This document shows positions 50,299 to 58,657 of a stretch of DNA of 64,000 nucleotides, one piece after another. This DNA is from Pseudaminobacter soli (ex Li et al. 2025) (GTDB lineage: Bacteria > Pseudomonadota > Alphaproteobacteria > Rhizobiales > Rhizobiaceae). The translations under genes were made by a program, and so were the position numbers. Within the stretch, counting starts at the first letter, position 1; each line of letters opens with the position of its first letter. The notes under the pieces are model-generated. The model saw only the letters and a program-made list of their open reading frames with translations. It did not search any database and had not been told where the DNA came from. The stretch covers positions 62,001 to 126,000 of the forward strand of contig NZ_JARXVF010000002.1 of NCBI RefSeq assembly GCF_029892515.1. Reading direction: 5' to 3'.

Positions 50299-51789
50299 TC
50301 AGTACTTGATCCACGTGGTTTTGAGCGCGGTGTATTTGTCCAGCGCATGCAGCGAGAGGTCGCGGCCGAACCCTGATTGCTTGAAGCCGCCGAATGGTGT
50401 CATCGGGCTCAACGCATCCACCGTGTTTACCGAGACCGTGCCGGCGTGGAGCCGCTCGGCGATGCGGTGCGCGCGCGACAGGCTGTCCGTCCACAGCGAT
50501 GCGGCCAGGCCGTAGACGCTGTCGTTGGCGATGCGGATGGCCTCCTCCTCGTCGTCGAAAGCGATGACCGAGAGGACCGGTCCGAAGATCTCGTCGCGGG
50601 CGATGATGTCGGTCGGCGAGACATCATCGAAGATCGTCGGTTGCACGAAGCTGCCATGGCCGTTGACGGTGACCTGCTCACCGCCGGCTACGAGCCGTGC
50701 CGTCTTCTTGCCGGCCTCCACGAAGCGCATGACGTTTGCGGTGTGCCGGGCATCCACCATGGCGCCCATCTTGGAGGCCGGGTCGAGCGGATCGCCCGGC
50801 TGGGTGGCGGCGGCGCGTTGGATGAGCTTCTCCACCAACGCATCCTTGACGCTGCGCTGCACAAGCAGGCGCGAATTGGCAGAGCAAACCTCGCCTTGGT
50901 TGAAGAAGATGCCGAAGGCCGCCATGTCGGCAGCCGCGTCGAGATCACCGCAATCGGCAAAGACGAGGTTGGGGCTCTTGCCGCCGGTTTCCAGCCACAC
51001 CTGCTTCATGTTGGACTGGCCAGAATATTGAAGGAACAGCTTGCCGACCGCCGTCGAGCCGGTGAAGGCGAGGCAATCGACATCCATGTGGCGGCCGAGC
51101 GCCTGGCCGGCGGTTTCGCCAAGGCCAGGCACGACATTGAGCACGCCAGCGGGCAGGCCCGCCTCCATTGCCAGTTCGGCGAGCCGCAGCGCCGAGAATG
51201 GCGACTGCTCGGCCGGCTTCAGCACGACGGAATTTCCGGCCGCAAGGGCTGGCGCGCATTTCCACGTTGCCATGTCGAGCGGGAAGTTCCACGGCACCAC
51301 AGCGCCGACCACTCCGAGCGGCTCGCGCCGCACCATGACCAGGTCACCTGCGCCGGTGGGTGCCACCTCGTCATAGACCTTGTCGATAGCTTCGGCATAC
51401 CACTGGAAAATGCTGGCCGAGCCCGGCACATCGACGGTGGCGGCGTCGTTGACCAGCTTGCCCATGTCTAGCGATTCCAGCAGCGCCAGCTCGTGCAGGT
51501 TCTCGCGCAACAGCTGCGCGAGGCGCAGCAGCACCTCCTTGCGATGTGCCGGCGTGGCGCGCGACCAAGCGCCGGATTGGAAGGCGCGCCGTGCCGACGC
51601 GACGGCAAGGTCGATATCTTCCTCGCCGCAGGACGCGACTTCCGCCAGCGTTTCGCCGGTGGCGGGATTGACGCTTGCGAAGGTGCGGCCGGACCGCGCG
51701 CCGACGAACTTGCCGTCGATGAAGGCCTTGTCGCGGAAGCGGATGGCGGATGCTTTGCCGATCCAGTCCTTGTGGCTGAGTTCGCTCAT
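50299..51789 (-). CDS. Aldehyde dehydrogenase, gamma-glutamyl-aminobutyraldehyde type (PuuC-like)
   Basis: 496 residues. The cofactor fold shows VVPWNFPLDMATWKCAPALA and FTGSTAVGKLFL; catalytic Glu in LETGGKSPNLV and Cys in NQGEVCSANSRL. The opening KDWIGKASAIRFRDKAFIDG is that of the PuuC/AldH subgroup, which acts on aldehydes from putrescine-type amines. ATG 51789 follows AGGAGG. In the LysR operon it would oxidise the aldehyde released from an amine. Confidence 0.86.
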   Translation of the reverse strand: MSELSHKDWIGKASAIRFRDKAFIDGKFVGARSGRTFASVNPATGETLAEVASCGEEDIDLAVASARRAFQSGAWSRATPAHRKEVLLRLAQLLRENLHELALLESLDMGKLVNDAATVDVPGSASIFQWYAEAIDKVYDEVAPTGAGDLVMVRREPLGVVGAVVPWNFPLDMATWKCAPALAAGNSVVLKPAEQSPFSALRLAELAMEAGLPAGVLNVVPGLGETAGQALGRHMDVDCLAFTGSTAVGKLFLQYSGQSNMKQVWLETGGKSPNLVFADCGDLDAAADMAAFGIFFNQGEVCSANSRLLVQRSVKDALVEKLIQRAAATQPGDPLDPASKMGAMVDARHTANVMRFVEAGKKTARLVAGGEQVTVNGHGSFVQPTIFDDVSPTDIIARDEIFGPVLSVIAFDDEEEAIRIANDSVYGLAASLWTDSLSRAHRIAERLHAGTVSVNTVDALSPMTPFGGFKQSGFGRDLSLHALDKYTALKTTWIKY

Positions 51790-51815
51790 TGAGGCCTCCT
51801 GCTTCTGTCGGCTGT

Positions 51816-52490
51816 CTATTCGTCGCCTGGCACGCCGTAGCTCGGCGCCTCGGAAGGGTTGATGGCTCGGGTCACATATGCGTCGAGCTGGGGCTTGTAG
51901 ATGTCCCAAAGCTTCGCCAGTTCTTCGATCGGGCAGGCGTCGGTCCAGTCGCAGCGCAGGTCCGCTACCGGCCAACTCACCTCGCGCACAAGTTTCATGC
52001 CGGAGGAATGGACCGGCCCAGCCTCGCCACCCACCTTCAGCGCAGCGCGCATAGTGGCGATGATGCGGTCACCGAGATGACCCTCCGAAGTCAGGAAGGC
52101 GTCCACCATTGCTTGCGGCACGCCGTCATTGGCGAGCAGGTTGCCGCCGCAGGCGACGTCTTGCGCCCGTGCCTCGGCCCAAAAGCCCAGCGCCTTCGGC
52201 CCGGAATGAATGGCGCTGATGCCTGCGGAATCCACCGCCAGAACCTGCCTGTACTCGCTGTAGGCGCCAGTGCGCTTTAGGATGGCGACGGCCTCCGCAG
52301 CGGAGGCGCCACGCGCCATCAGTTCCAGTCCGCGCGGCCCAAGGGTCGGATCGGTGATGTTCTGGCTGGCGACCGCGCCGACGCCTGCCTGCGCATAGGC
52401 GCAACGCGCGGCCACGGCCGGTGAGGACGAGGACACTGCCACACCGAACATGCCGGTGCGGCTGCAGCGCGCGACGATGGAGAAGGTCAT
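51816..52490 (-). CDS. DUF1028 family protein
   Basis: 224 residues. MTFSIVARCSRTGMFGVAVSS and the AYAQAGVGAVASQNITDPTLG segment are the DUF1028 signature; the fold is predicted Ntn-hydrolase-like, with the residue after the initiator Met (Thr2) as a possible nucleophile. Genes of this family often sit with M20 deacylases, RidA and polyamine-type transporters, as here. The reaction is not known; an amidase or peptidase role on an acylated amine is a reasonable inference. Confidence 0.83.
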   Translation of the reverse strand: MTFSIVARCSRTGMFGVAVSSSSPAVAARCAYAQAGVGAVASQNITDPTLGPRGLELMARGASAAEAVAILKRTGAYSEYRQVLAVDSAGISAIHSGPKALGFWAEARAQDVACGGNLLANDGVPQAMVDAFLTSEGHLGDRIIATMRAALKVGGEAGPVHSSGMKLVREVSWPVADLRCDWTDACPIEELAKLWDIYKPQLDAYVTRAINPSEAPSYGVPGDE

Positions 52491-52509
52491 GGCGTGCCCG
52501 TCCTTCGGC

Positions 52510-52935
52510 TCAGTCCGGGATCACGGCAGTACCGTCGATCTCGACCAGCCAGTCGGGGCGGGCCAGTGCCGTCACGACCAGACCGGTCGAAACCGGGTGC
52601 ACGCCTTTGATGTATTCTCCCATGGTCCGATAGACCGCTTCGCGGTGGCGCACGTCGGTGATGTAGACCACCACCTTCACCAGGTGCTCCATCGTGCCGC
52701 CGCACTCCTCGATGAGCTGCTTGATGTTCTGCATGACCTTGTGGGTCTGCTCGACGGGGTCGTGGCTGTTGATGTTCTTGGCAGTGTCGAGGTCCTGCGG
52801 GCACTGGCCGCGCAGGAAAATCGTTGTGCCGCGCGCCACCACCGCCTGACAAAGGTCGTTGTCGAGTTTCTGCTCGGGATAGGTGTCTTTGGTGTTGAAC
52901 TTGCGAACTCGTTTATGCGCCACGTTGGTCTCCAT
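52510..52935 (-). CDS. RidA-family protein
   Basis: 141 residues with the YjgF/RidA trimeric fold (VVARGTTIFLRGQCPQDL; TMEHLVKVVVYITDVRHREA). RidA enzymes hydrolyse reactive imines or enamines formed in amine and amino acid oxidation, which fits the amine-oxidising genes here. The conserved Arg that binds the carboxylate in classical RidA is not obvious at the C-terminus (ARPDWLVEIDGTAV), so it may be a divergent member. The start at 52935 is a choice; in-frame ATG at 52971 and 53022 also exist. Confidence 0.8.
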   Translation of the reverse strand: METNVAHKRVRKFNTKDTYPEQKLDNDLCQAVVARGTTIFLRGQCPQDLDTAKNINSHDPVEQTHKVMQNIKQLIEECGGTMEHLVKVVVYITDVRHREAVYRTMGEYIKGVHPVSTGLVVTALARPDWLVEIDGTAVIPD

Positions 52936-53082
52936 CAGATCGGGCTCGAGGTCAGGATATCCGTCGCGCATCGTTTGGCTCGACGGCTTTCGCGCAAAAG
53001 CCCCTGCGACCGCAGCCCGCATTTCTCGGTCAATTATCCCCAGCGCGGACAGGCTCTAAAGAACAGTCTTTCTCATCCCTGC

Positions 53083-53097
53083 TAAGGATGCTCCTAA
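53083..53097. promoter_or_regulatory. LysR-type element, copy 2
   Basis: TAAGGATGCTCCTAA has the same 5-5-5 geometry as the copy at 48006, with GCT before and TCAGGG after it. It lies 148 bp before the chosen RidA start, at the head of the operon that includes the LysR gene. Confidence 0.65.
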
Positions 53098-53151
53098 TCA
53101 GGGGACGGGAGCCCGAGGGCGCCGGGCTTCACCGCCATGGGACCAGAAAGC

Positions 53152-54423
53152 TTACGCGGGCTCGGTCTCACGCTTTGCAGCGTGATACGCCAGGTACTTG
53201 CGCTGCGTTGAGATGCGATCTGCCAGATGCTTGGCGTCGTGCCAGACACCCCAGATGAAGCTGGACCCCCTGCGGGACTGCCATGGCAGTCCCAGGAAAT
53301 AGATCCCCGGCTCTACCGACACGCCGCGTTGGTGCTTCGGCCTGCCCTTGTCGTCGAAGGCGTCAACCTTCAACCAGCTGTAATCGACTGTATAACCCGT
53401 CGCCCAGATGATCGAGGTAATCCCGGCCTCCGCCAGATTCAATTCCAGAACAGGATTGGACACGCACTCGGGATCCGGATCGAGCTTGCGGGCGTCGGGC
53501 TCTTCGGGAAGATCAAGGCCGTTGCGGGCGACATAGGCGTCGGCTTCGTCTAGCAGCGACATCAGATTGGCATCCCCGCGTGCAATGTTCTGGCCGAGAT
53601 CGCGCGCGAAGGTCATGACGCCATCATTGTAGGTTTCCGTCCGTCCGACCAACCTCATGCCCTGCGCGGCAAGACGCCGGAAGTCGATCGTCTCCCCGCC
53701 ACGTGCACCGCTCACCGCGATCGTGACATGCTCGGTACCAGGCCCGGGCGTTTCGGCATCCCACTTGCCAAGAACCCCCAGCCACCAGCAAAAATCACGC
53801 CCGCGATAGCCGCGGGGAGGGCGGTCGTGCGGACCGACCGAGAGATAGACGCGTTTTCCCGCGCGAACGAGCTCGTCCGCGATCTGTACGCCCGAGGACC
53901 CCGCGCCAACCACCAGTACCGCTCCCTCGGGCAACTGCCCAGGATTGCGGTAGGCGCTGGAATGGATCTGCAAAAGCCTAGCATCTTCAGGCACGAGGTT
54001 CGGAAAGATGGGGTGCTGGAAGGGGCCGGTGGCGGCGACCACGTTGGCGGCCTCGATGACACCATGCGAGGTTTCGACACGGAAGCCGGGCCGACCCACG
54101 TTCTTTCGCACTTCCTTCACTTCCACCCCACAGCGGATCGGGGCGGCGATCCTTTCCGCATAGGCGACGAAATAGTCCGCGACCTCTTCCTTGCCGACAA
54201 AGGCATCGGGATCGGCACCGGGAAACTCCATGCCCGGAAACCGGTCATGCCAGGCAGGACCGTTGGCAACTAGCGAGTCCCACCTTTCGGAGCGCCAGCG
54301 CTCGGCAATGCGGTGCCGTTCAAGGACAAGATGAGGCACGCCGCACTTGCTCAGATGCTCGCTCATGGCCACCCCCGCCTGGCCACCACCAACAATAAGC
54401 GTATCTACTTTCTCAACTGACAT
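53152..54423 (-). CDS. Flavin-containing monooxygenase-like FAD/NAD(P) oxidoreductase
   Basis: 423 residues. FAD motif GGGQAG at 12-17, NAD(P)H motif VVGAGSSGVQIA near 170, and an FMO-like linker QIHSSAYRNP between them. Such enzymes N- or S-oxygenate amines and sulfides or act as Baeyer-Villiger-type oxidases. It stands alone on the minus strand between RidA and the second transporter operon, with a LysR-type element in its upstream gap (54535). A role in oxidising the imported amine is inferred. Confidence 0.82.
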   Translation of the reverse strand: MSVEKVDTLIVGGGQAGVAMSEHLSKCGVPHLVLERHRIAERWRSERWDSLVANGPAWHDRFPGMEFPGADPDAFVGKEEVADYFVAYAERIAAPIRCGVEVKEVRKNVGRPGFRVETSHGVIEAANVVAATGPFQHPIFPNLVPEDARLLQIHSSAYRNPGQLPEGAVLVVGAGSSGVQIADELVRAGKRVYLSVGPHDRPPRGYRGRDFCWWLGVLGKWDAETPGPGTEHVTIAVSGARGGETIDFRRLAAQGMRLVGRTETYNDGVMTFARDLGQNIARGDANLMSLLDEADAYVARNGLDLPEEPDARKLDPDPECVSNPVLELNLAEAGITSIIWATGYTVDYSWLKVDAFDDKGRPKHQRGVSVEPGIYFLGLPWQSRRGSSFIWGVWHDAKHLADRISTQRKYLAYHAAKRETEPA

Positions 54424-54534
54424 TTCAGTGTCCCTTCTTGGGCCCCCGAGAATTTCTGCGGATGCGGCGGAGGTCTGGTCGAGGGTTTACTGGAGGGGCC
54501 TGAACGCGAAAATTACGATTTCATGTTGCAGTGG

Positions 54535-54549
54535 TTAGCCTGTCCCTAA
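54535..54549. promoter_or_regulatory. LysR-type element, copy 3 (one mismatch)
   Basis: TTAGCCTGTCCCTAA keeps the 5-5-5 geometry, with one changed base in the left arm, and is followed by ATGCCGGGG. It lies in the 286-bp gap between the divergent monooxygenase (start 112 bp away) and PotA-like genes (start 161 bp away). Confidence 0.5.
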
Positions 54550-54709
54550 ATGCCGGGGAGGGATCGCTGAGGCGCGGGGAATGAATCTCCGATGTAAGGG
54601 ATAGCAATTTCCGAATTTCGCCTGCGCGCGACCGCCAAATATAGTTGCGGCAGTCATCGCGCCGCAGCGCGGGACGCAAGCTTGCCGCTTCCCATTCGAG
54701 ATCATCTTC

Positions 54710-55801
54710 ATGGATATGAACCGCGCGCTCCAACAGAAGAAGGCGGTGGAGATCAAAGGCGTCTCCAAGGCGTTCGGTACCTACCAGGCGCTGAAGCCCG
54801 TCACCTTCGACATATACGAGAACGAGTTCTTCACGCTGCTTGGCCCTTCCGGCTGCGGCAAGACCACGCTGCTGAGGATGATCGCCGGTTTCGAACAGCC
54901 CAGCACGGGAGAGATCTCGTTGCGCGGCTCGAACATACAGGGTCAGCCGCCCCACAAGCGGCGCGTCAACACCGTCTTCCAAAGCTATGCGCTGTTCCCG
55001 CACATGACGCTGGAGCAGAACGTCGCCTTCGGGCTGGAGAACCTCGGTTGGGCGAAGGACAAGCGCGAGGCTCGCGTGGCCGACATGCTGCGCCTCGTTC
55101 ACATGGACAAGTTCGCCGCGCGCAGGCCGCAGCAACTGTCAGGTGGCCAGCGGCAGCGCATTGCGCTCGCCCGAGCGCTGGCGCCGGAGCCGGAGGTGCT
55201 GCTGCTGGACGAACCGCTCTCAGCACTCGACCTGAAGTTGAGGCAGGCCATGCGTGATGAATTGCGCACCTTGCAGCGCCAGACCGGCATCACCTTCGTC
55301 TTCGTCACCCACGACCAGGAAGAAGCGCTCGACATGTCGGACCGCATCTGTGTGCTGGGCGATGGCGAGATCCAGCAATTGGGGACGCCGGCCGACGTCT
55401 ACGAGGAGCCCTCGAACCGCTTTGTCGCCGACTTCATCGGCGAGACCAATTTCCTCGATGCCCAGGTGATCTCGGTGGATGGCGAGCGCGCCACAGTGTC
55501 GATCCCATTCGGAATGACGTTGAACGTGCTCCATAAGGGGGCCGTCGCCGGCGGCAAGGCCGTGATGTCGATCCGCCCCGAAAAGATCAACCTGCCTTCG
55601 CAGGACGGGCAGGTCTCCGTCGCCGGCACCATCGTTAGCGCCAATTATCTCGGCGGATATACCCACTACCTGGTGGACGCGGGCGGTGCGCAGCTGCGCG
55701 TTTCCAAACGCAATAGTGTCAGCCGCGACCGCATGCTGGAGGTTGGACGGCCGATCACCGTTAGCTTTGCGGCGGAGTCCGCAAGGGTGCTGGGCGCATG
55801 A
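54710..55801 (+). CDS. PotA-like ABC transporter ATPase, second set
   Basis: 363 residues. Walker A GPSGCGKT at 45-52, signature LSGGQRQRIALARALA, Walker B LLLDEPLSALD, H-loop VTHDQEEALDMSD, and a C-terminal TOBE domain (about 280-355). First gene of the order ATPase, PotB, PotC, PotD, unlike the first set, where the binding protein leads. It overlaps the PotB-like start by 4 bp. The linked genes point to an amine or polyamine ligand. Confidence 0.87.
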   Translation: MDMNRALQQKKAVEIKGVSKAFGTYQALKPVTFDIYENEFFTLLGPSGCGKTTLLRMIAGFEQPSTGEISLRGSNIQGQPPHKRRVNTVFQSYALFPHMTLEQNVAFGLENLGWAKDKREARVADMLRLVHMDKFAARRPQQLSGGQRQRIALARALAPEPEVLLLDEPLSALDLKLRQAMRDELRTLQRQTGITFVFVTHDQEEALDMSDRICVLGDGEIQQLGTPADVYEEPSNRFVADFIGETNFLDAQVISVDGERATVSIPFGMTLNVLHKGAVAGGKAVMSIRPEKINLPSQDGQVSVAGTIVSANYLGGYTHYLVDAGGAQLRVSKRNSVSRDRMLEVGRPITVSFAAESARVLGA

Positions 55802-56697
55802 CGCGGCGGCCGAAATCGCCGGGCTGGAACGTGCTGGGCCTGCTGCCGGCTCAGCTCATCATGTTACTGACCCTCATCATCCCGGTCGGCATCATTGTCG
55901 TGGTGTCGTTCTCCACGCGCGGGCCCTATGGCGGCTTCGACTTCATCTTTACCACCGCTCCCTACAAGCAAATCCTGTTCAACGAGGGTTGGACCGGTGA
56001 ACTCGAGTTCAATCCGCAATATCTGATCGTGGTGGCCCGCACGGTCGTCCTGTCACTGGTAACGACCGCCATCTGTACGCTGCTGAGCTTTCCGGTCGCC
56101 TATTTCATCTCGCTGCAGAAAGCTTCGGTGAAGATGGCGCTAATCTATCTCGTCACCTTGCCTTTCTGGGTGTCGATGATCGTGCGCGTCTATTCCTGGA
56201 TCATCATCCTCGGTAACGACGGCGTCATCGCCAAGGCATTGCGTGCGTTGGGTCTCGTCGACAACATGGGCAGCCTGCTGTTCACCGACACTGCCATGCT
56301 GGTAGGCTTGGTCTACAGCTACATCCCGTTGATGATCCTGCCGGTCTTTGCCTCGATCGAGAAACTCGATCCTGCGTTGGTCGAGGCCTCGCACGACCTA
56401 TACGGCAGTCGCTTCACCACGCTGCGCCGCGTGATACTGCCGCTCTGCAAGCCTGGAATGGTGGCCGGCGCGATCCTCGTCTTCGTGCCCAGTCTCGGGG
56501 CGGTGCTTGAGCCGACGCTTCTGGGCGGCGGCAAGACGATGATGATGGGCAATCTGATCCAGCTACAGTTCGGCGCGGCCCGCAACTGGCCGCTTGGGGC
56601 AGCCATTTCGATCGTGCTGATGTCGGCGGTGCTGATCTTCTTGATGTGGCGGGGGCTTCAGGCAATGCGCAAGGACGGGCGGGAGGGCGACGCATGA
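55798..56697 (+). CDS. PotB-like ABC permease, second set
   Basis: 299 residues with about six helices and the coupling loop EASHDLYGSRFTTLRRVILPLCKPGM. A long first periplasmic loop (FIFTTAPYKQILFNEGWTGE) is typical for PotB. Both ends overlap neighbouring genes (ATGA), so the three membrane and ATPase genes are translationally coupled. Confidence 0.86.
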   Translation: MTRRPKSPGWNVLGLLPAQLIMLLTLIIPVGIIVVVSFSTRGPYGGFDFIFTTAPYKQILFNEGWTGELEFNPQYLIVVARTVVLSLVTTAICTLLSFPVAYFISLQKASVKMALIYLVTLPFWVSMIVRVYSWIIILGNDGVIAKALRALGLVDNMGSLLFTDTAMLVGLVYSYIPLMILPVFASIEKLDPALVEASHDLYGSRFTTLRRVILPLCKPGMVAGAILVFVPSLGAVLEPTLLGGGKTMMMGNLIQLQFGAARNWPLGAAISIVLMSAVLIFLMWRGLQAMRKDGREGDA

Positions 56698-57479
56698 GCG
56701 ACGGCAATGTCAGACGCTATCCGGGCTTTGGCCTCTTCAGCCTGCTCTTCTTCGTCTACCTTTATCTGCCCATCGCGGTGGTGATCTTCTATTCATTCAA
56801 CGCCAACCGCATCGTCGCGAACTGGGGCGGTTTCTCGCTTCACTGGTATACGACGGCACTCTCGAACACCGCGCTGATGGATGCGGTCAAGACATCGCTG
56901 CTGGTCGCCGCCATAGCCACTGCGGTTTCCACGGTCGTCGCGCTGATGGCAGCCCTTGTTCTGGTGCGCGGCAAGAACGTGCGCTTCCCCCGCGTGTCCG
57001 AAACGATCGTCAACCTGCCGCTGCTGTTGCCGGAGATCGTCGTGGCGGTGGCAGTGCTGATCCTGTTCTCGCAGCTGGGGCTCACCAACGGCCTCCTGAA
57101 ACTGACCATCGCCCACACCACCTTCTGCATTCCCTTTGCATTCCTGCCGATCCGCGCCCGCCTGCAGGGCATGGACGCGGACCTTGAGGAGGCGGCGCGC
57201 GATCTCTATGCGTCGAGCTGGGTTGCCTTCCGGCGGGTCACGCTGCCGCTTATCCTGCCCGGCGTGTTTGCTGGCGCGATGCTCGCCTTCGTTATTTCCA
57301 TGGATGACTTCATCACCAGCAGCCTGCTGAACTCGGGCGGCGCGACCACGTTGCCGGTCTACATCTTCTCGCTCATCAAGCAAGGCGTGTCGCCGCAGCT
57401 CAACGCCATCTCGACACTGATCATGATCGTATCGGTGGCGCTGGCGACCGTGGCTTTCCTGCTTCAGCGCAGGCAGTAG
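56694..57479 (+). CDS. PotC-like ABC permease, second set
   Basis: 261 residues with six helices and the coupling loop EEAARDLYASSWVAFRRVTLPLILPGVF. The ATG at 56694 overlaps the PotB-like stop; the frame is open further upstream but only inside that gene. A 103-bp gap with a weak hairpin follows before the binding-protein gene. Confidence 0.86.
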   Translation: MSDGNVRRYPGFGLFSLLFFVYLYLPIAVVIFYSFNANRIVANWGGFSLHWYTTALSNTALMDAVKTSLLVAAIATAVSTVVALMAALVLVRGKNVRFPRVSETIVNLPLLLPEIVVAVAVLILFSQLGLTNGLLKLTIAHTTFCIPFAFLPIRARLQGMDADLEEAARDLYASSWVAFRRVTLPLILPGVFAGAMLAFVISMDDFITSSLLNSGGATTLPVYIFSLIKQGVSPQLNAISTLIMIVSVALATVAFLLQRRQ

Positions 57480-57582
57480 AAGAGAGCGAAGTTTTTCCTA
57501 ACCAACGCGTCGGGCAAATCAAATTTATCAGCCCGGCCCGTTTGCTATCGTTCTTCTACAAAAGCACCTCAGAGGGAAAAAC

Positions 57583-58620
57583 ATGTCTGTACGCACCCGC
57601 ATCGCAGCGCTTGCCGCGGCTAGCGCCATGAGCCTTCTTGCCACCGTCTCTGCCCAGGCCGAAGGCACGCTCTCGATCTATGCCTGGGCCGATTCCATCT
57701 CGCCCGATATGGTAGCCAAGTTCGAGAAGGAAACCGGCATCAAGGTCACGGTGGACGCTTTCTCCTCCAACGAGGACCTGCTGACCAAACTCCAGGCGGG
57801 ATCGTCGGGCTATGACATCGTCACGCCCTCGCAGCACTTCGTGAAGATCATGGTCGACAGCGGTCTGCTCGAGGATATCGGCGCTTCATCGATGTCCGCC
57901 TTCCAGCAGATCCTGCCCGAATGGCAGAAGCAGTGGTGGGACCCAACCGGCAACTATTCGGTGCCGCTCGCCTTCGGCAATGCCGGCTTCACCGTCAACC
58001 GCGATCTCTACAAAGGCCCCGTGGATAGCTGGAAGATCTATTTCGAACCGTCCGAGGAACTGAAGGGTAAGATTGCCAGCCTGGCCCAGCCTGACGAGGT
58101 GATCCCAGCCGCCGAGAATTATCTCGGGATCCCCTATTGCAGCGAGGACCCGAAAGAGATGAAGCGGGTGCTCGACCTGCTGCAGGCGCAGAAGCCGTTC
58201 GTGGCCGCTTATTCCAGTGACAACATCGAGAACCGCGTCGGCAGCGGCGAAGTGGCGATGCACTTCTGGTGGGACGGCAACACCATGCGGCTGCGCCGCA
58301 ACGACAAGGCAAACGTCGAATATGCCATGCCCAAGGAAGGGCTGGTGGGTTGGCTGGATTCCTATGTTGTTCCGAAGGGTGCGGCAAACATCGAGAACGC
58401 CAAGAAGTTCATCAACTTCATGGCGCAGTTGGACAACGCCACCGAGCAGTACAACTACTACGGCCATTCCTCGCCGGTGCAGGTCGATCACGACAAGGCA
58501 CTCTACAACAAGGAAAACGCGCCGGAGCTGTTCCCGACCGTACCCGTCAAGATGGGGCAGGCCTGCTCGCCCGCCGCACAGGAACTCGTCACCAAGGTCT
58601 GGACGCAGCTTCTCCAGTAG
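57583..58620 (+). CDS. PotD-like periplasmic substrate-binding protein, second set
   Basis: 345 residues. Signal peptide of about 26 residues ending in AQAEG, then LSIYAWADSISPDMVAKFEK, the PotD opening. The ligand-site region SYVVPKGAANIENAKKFINF matches the family, in which acidic residues bind amine groups. It is last in the transporter operon and is followed 37 bp later by a GMC oxidoreductase gene, so ligand and enzyme substrate are probably linked. Confidence 0.86.
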   Translation: MSVRTRIAALAAASAMSLLATVSAQAEGTLSIYAWADSISPDMVAKFEKETGIKVTVDAFSSNEDLLTKLQAGSSGYDIVTPSQHFVKIMVDSGLLEDIGASSMSAFQQILPEWQKQWWDPTGNYSVPLAFGNAGFTVNRDLYKGPVDSWKIYFEPSEELKGKIASLAQPDEVIPAAENYLGIPYCSEDPKEMKRVLDLLQAQKPFVAAYSSDNIENRVGSGEVAMHFWWDGNTMRLRRNDKANVEYAMPKEGLVGWLDSYVVPKGAANIENAKKFINFMAQLDNATEQYNYYGHSSPVQVDHDKALYNKENAPELFPTVPVKMGQACSPAAQELVTKVWTQLLQ

Positions 58621-58657
58621 GTGGGACTCCGGTGACCCTGAGACGACGGCATCGATC

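Noticed and set aside
50377-51471. 364-codon plus-strand frame opposite the PuuC-like aldehyde dehydrogenase
   Set aside because: No domain recognised and wholly inside a gene with intact catalytic residues.
57496-57540. A CCTAA half-site and a 5-bp GC stem upstream of the second PotD-like gene
   Set aside because: Only one arm of the LysR-type element is present and the stem has a 15-base loop; too weak to call an operator or terminator.
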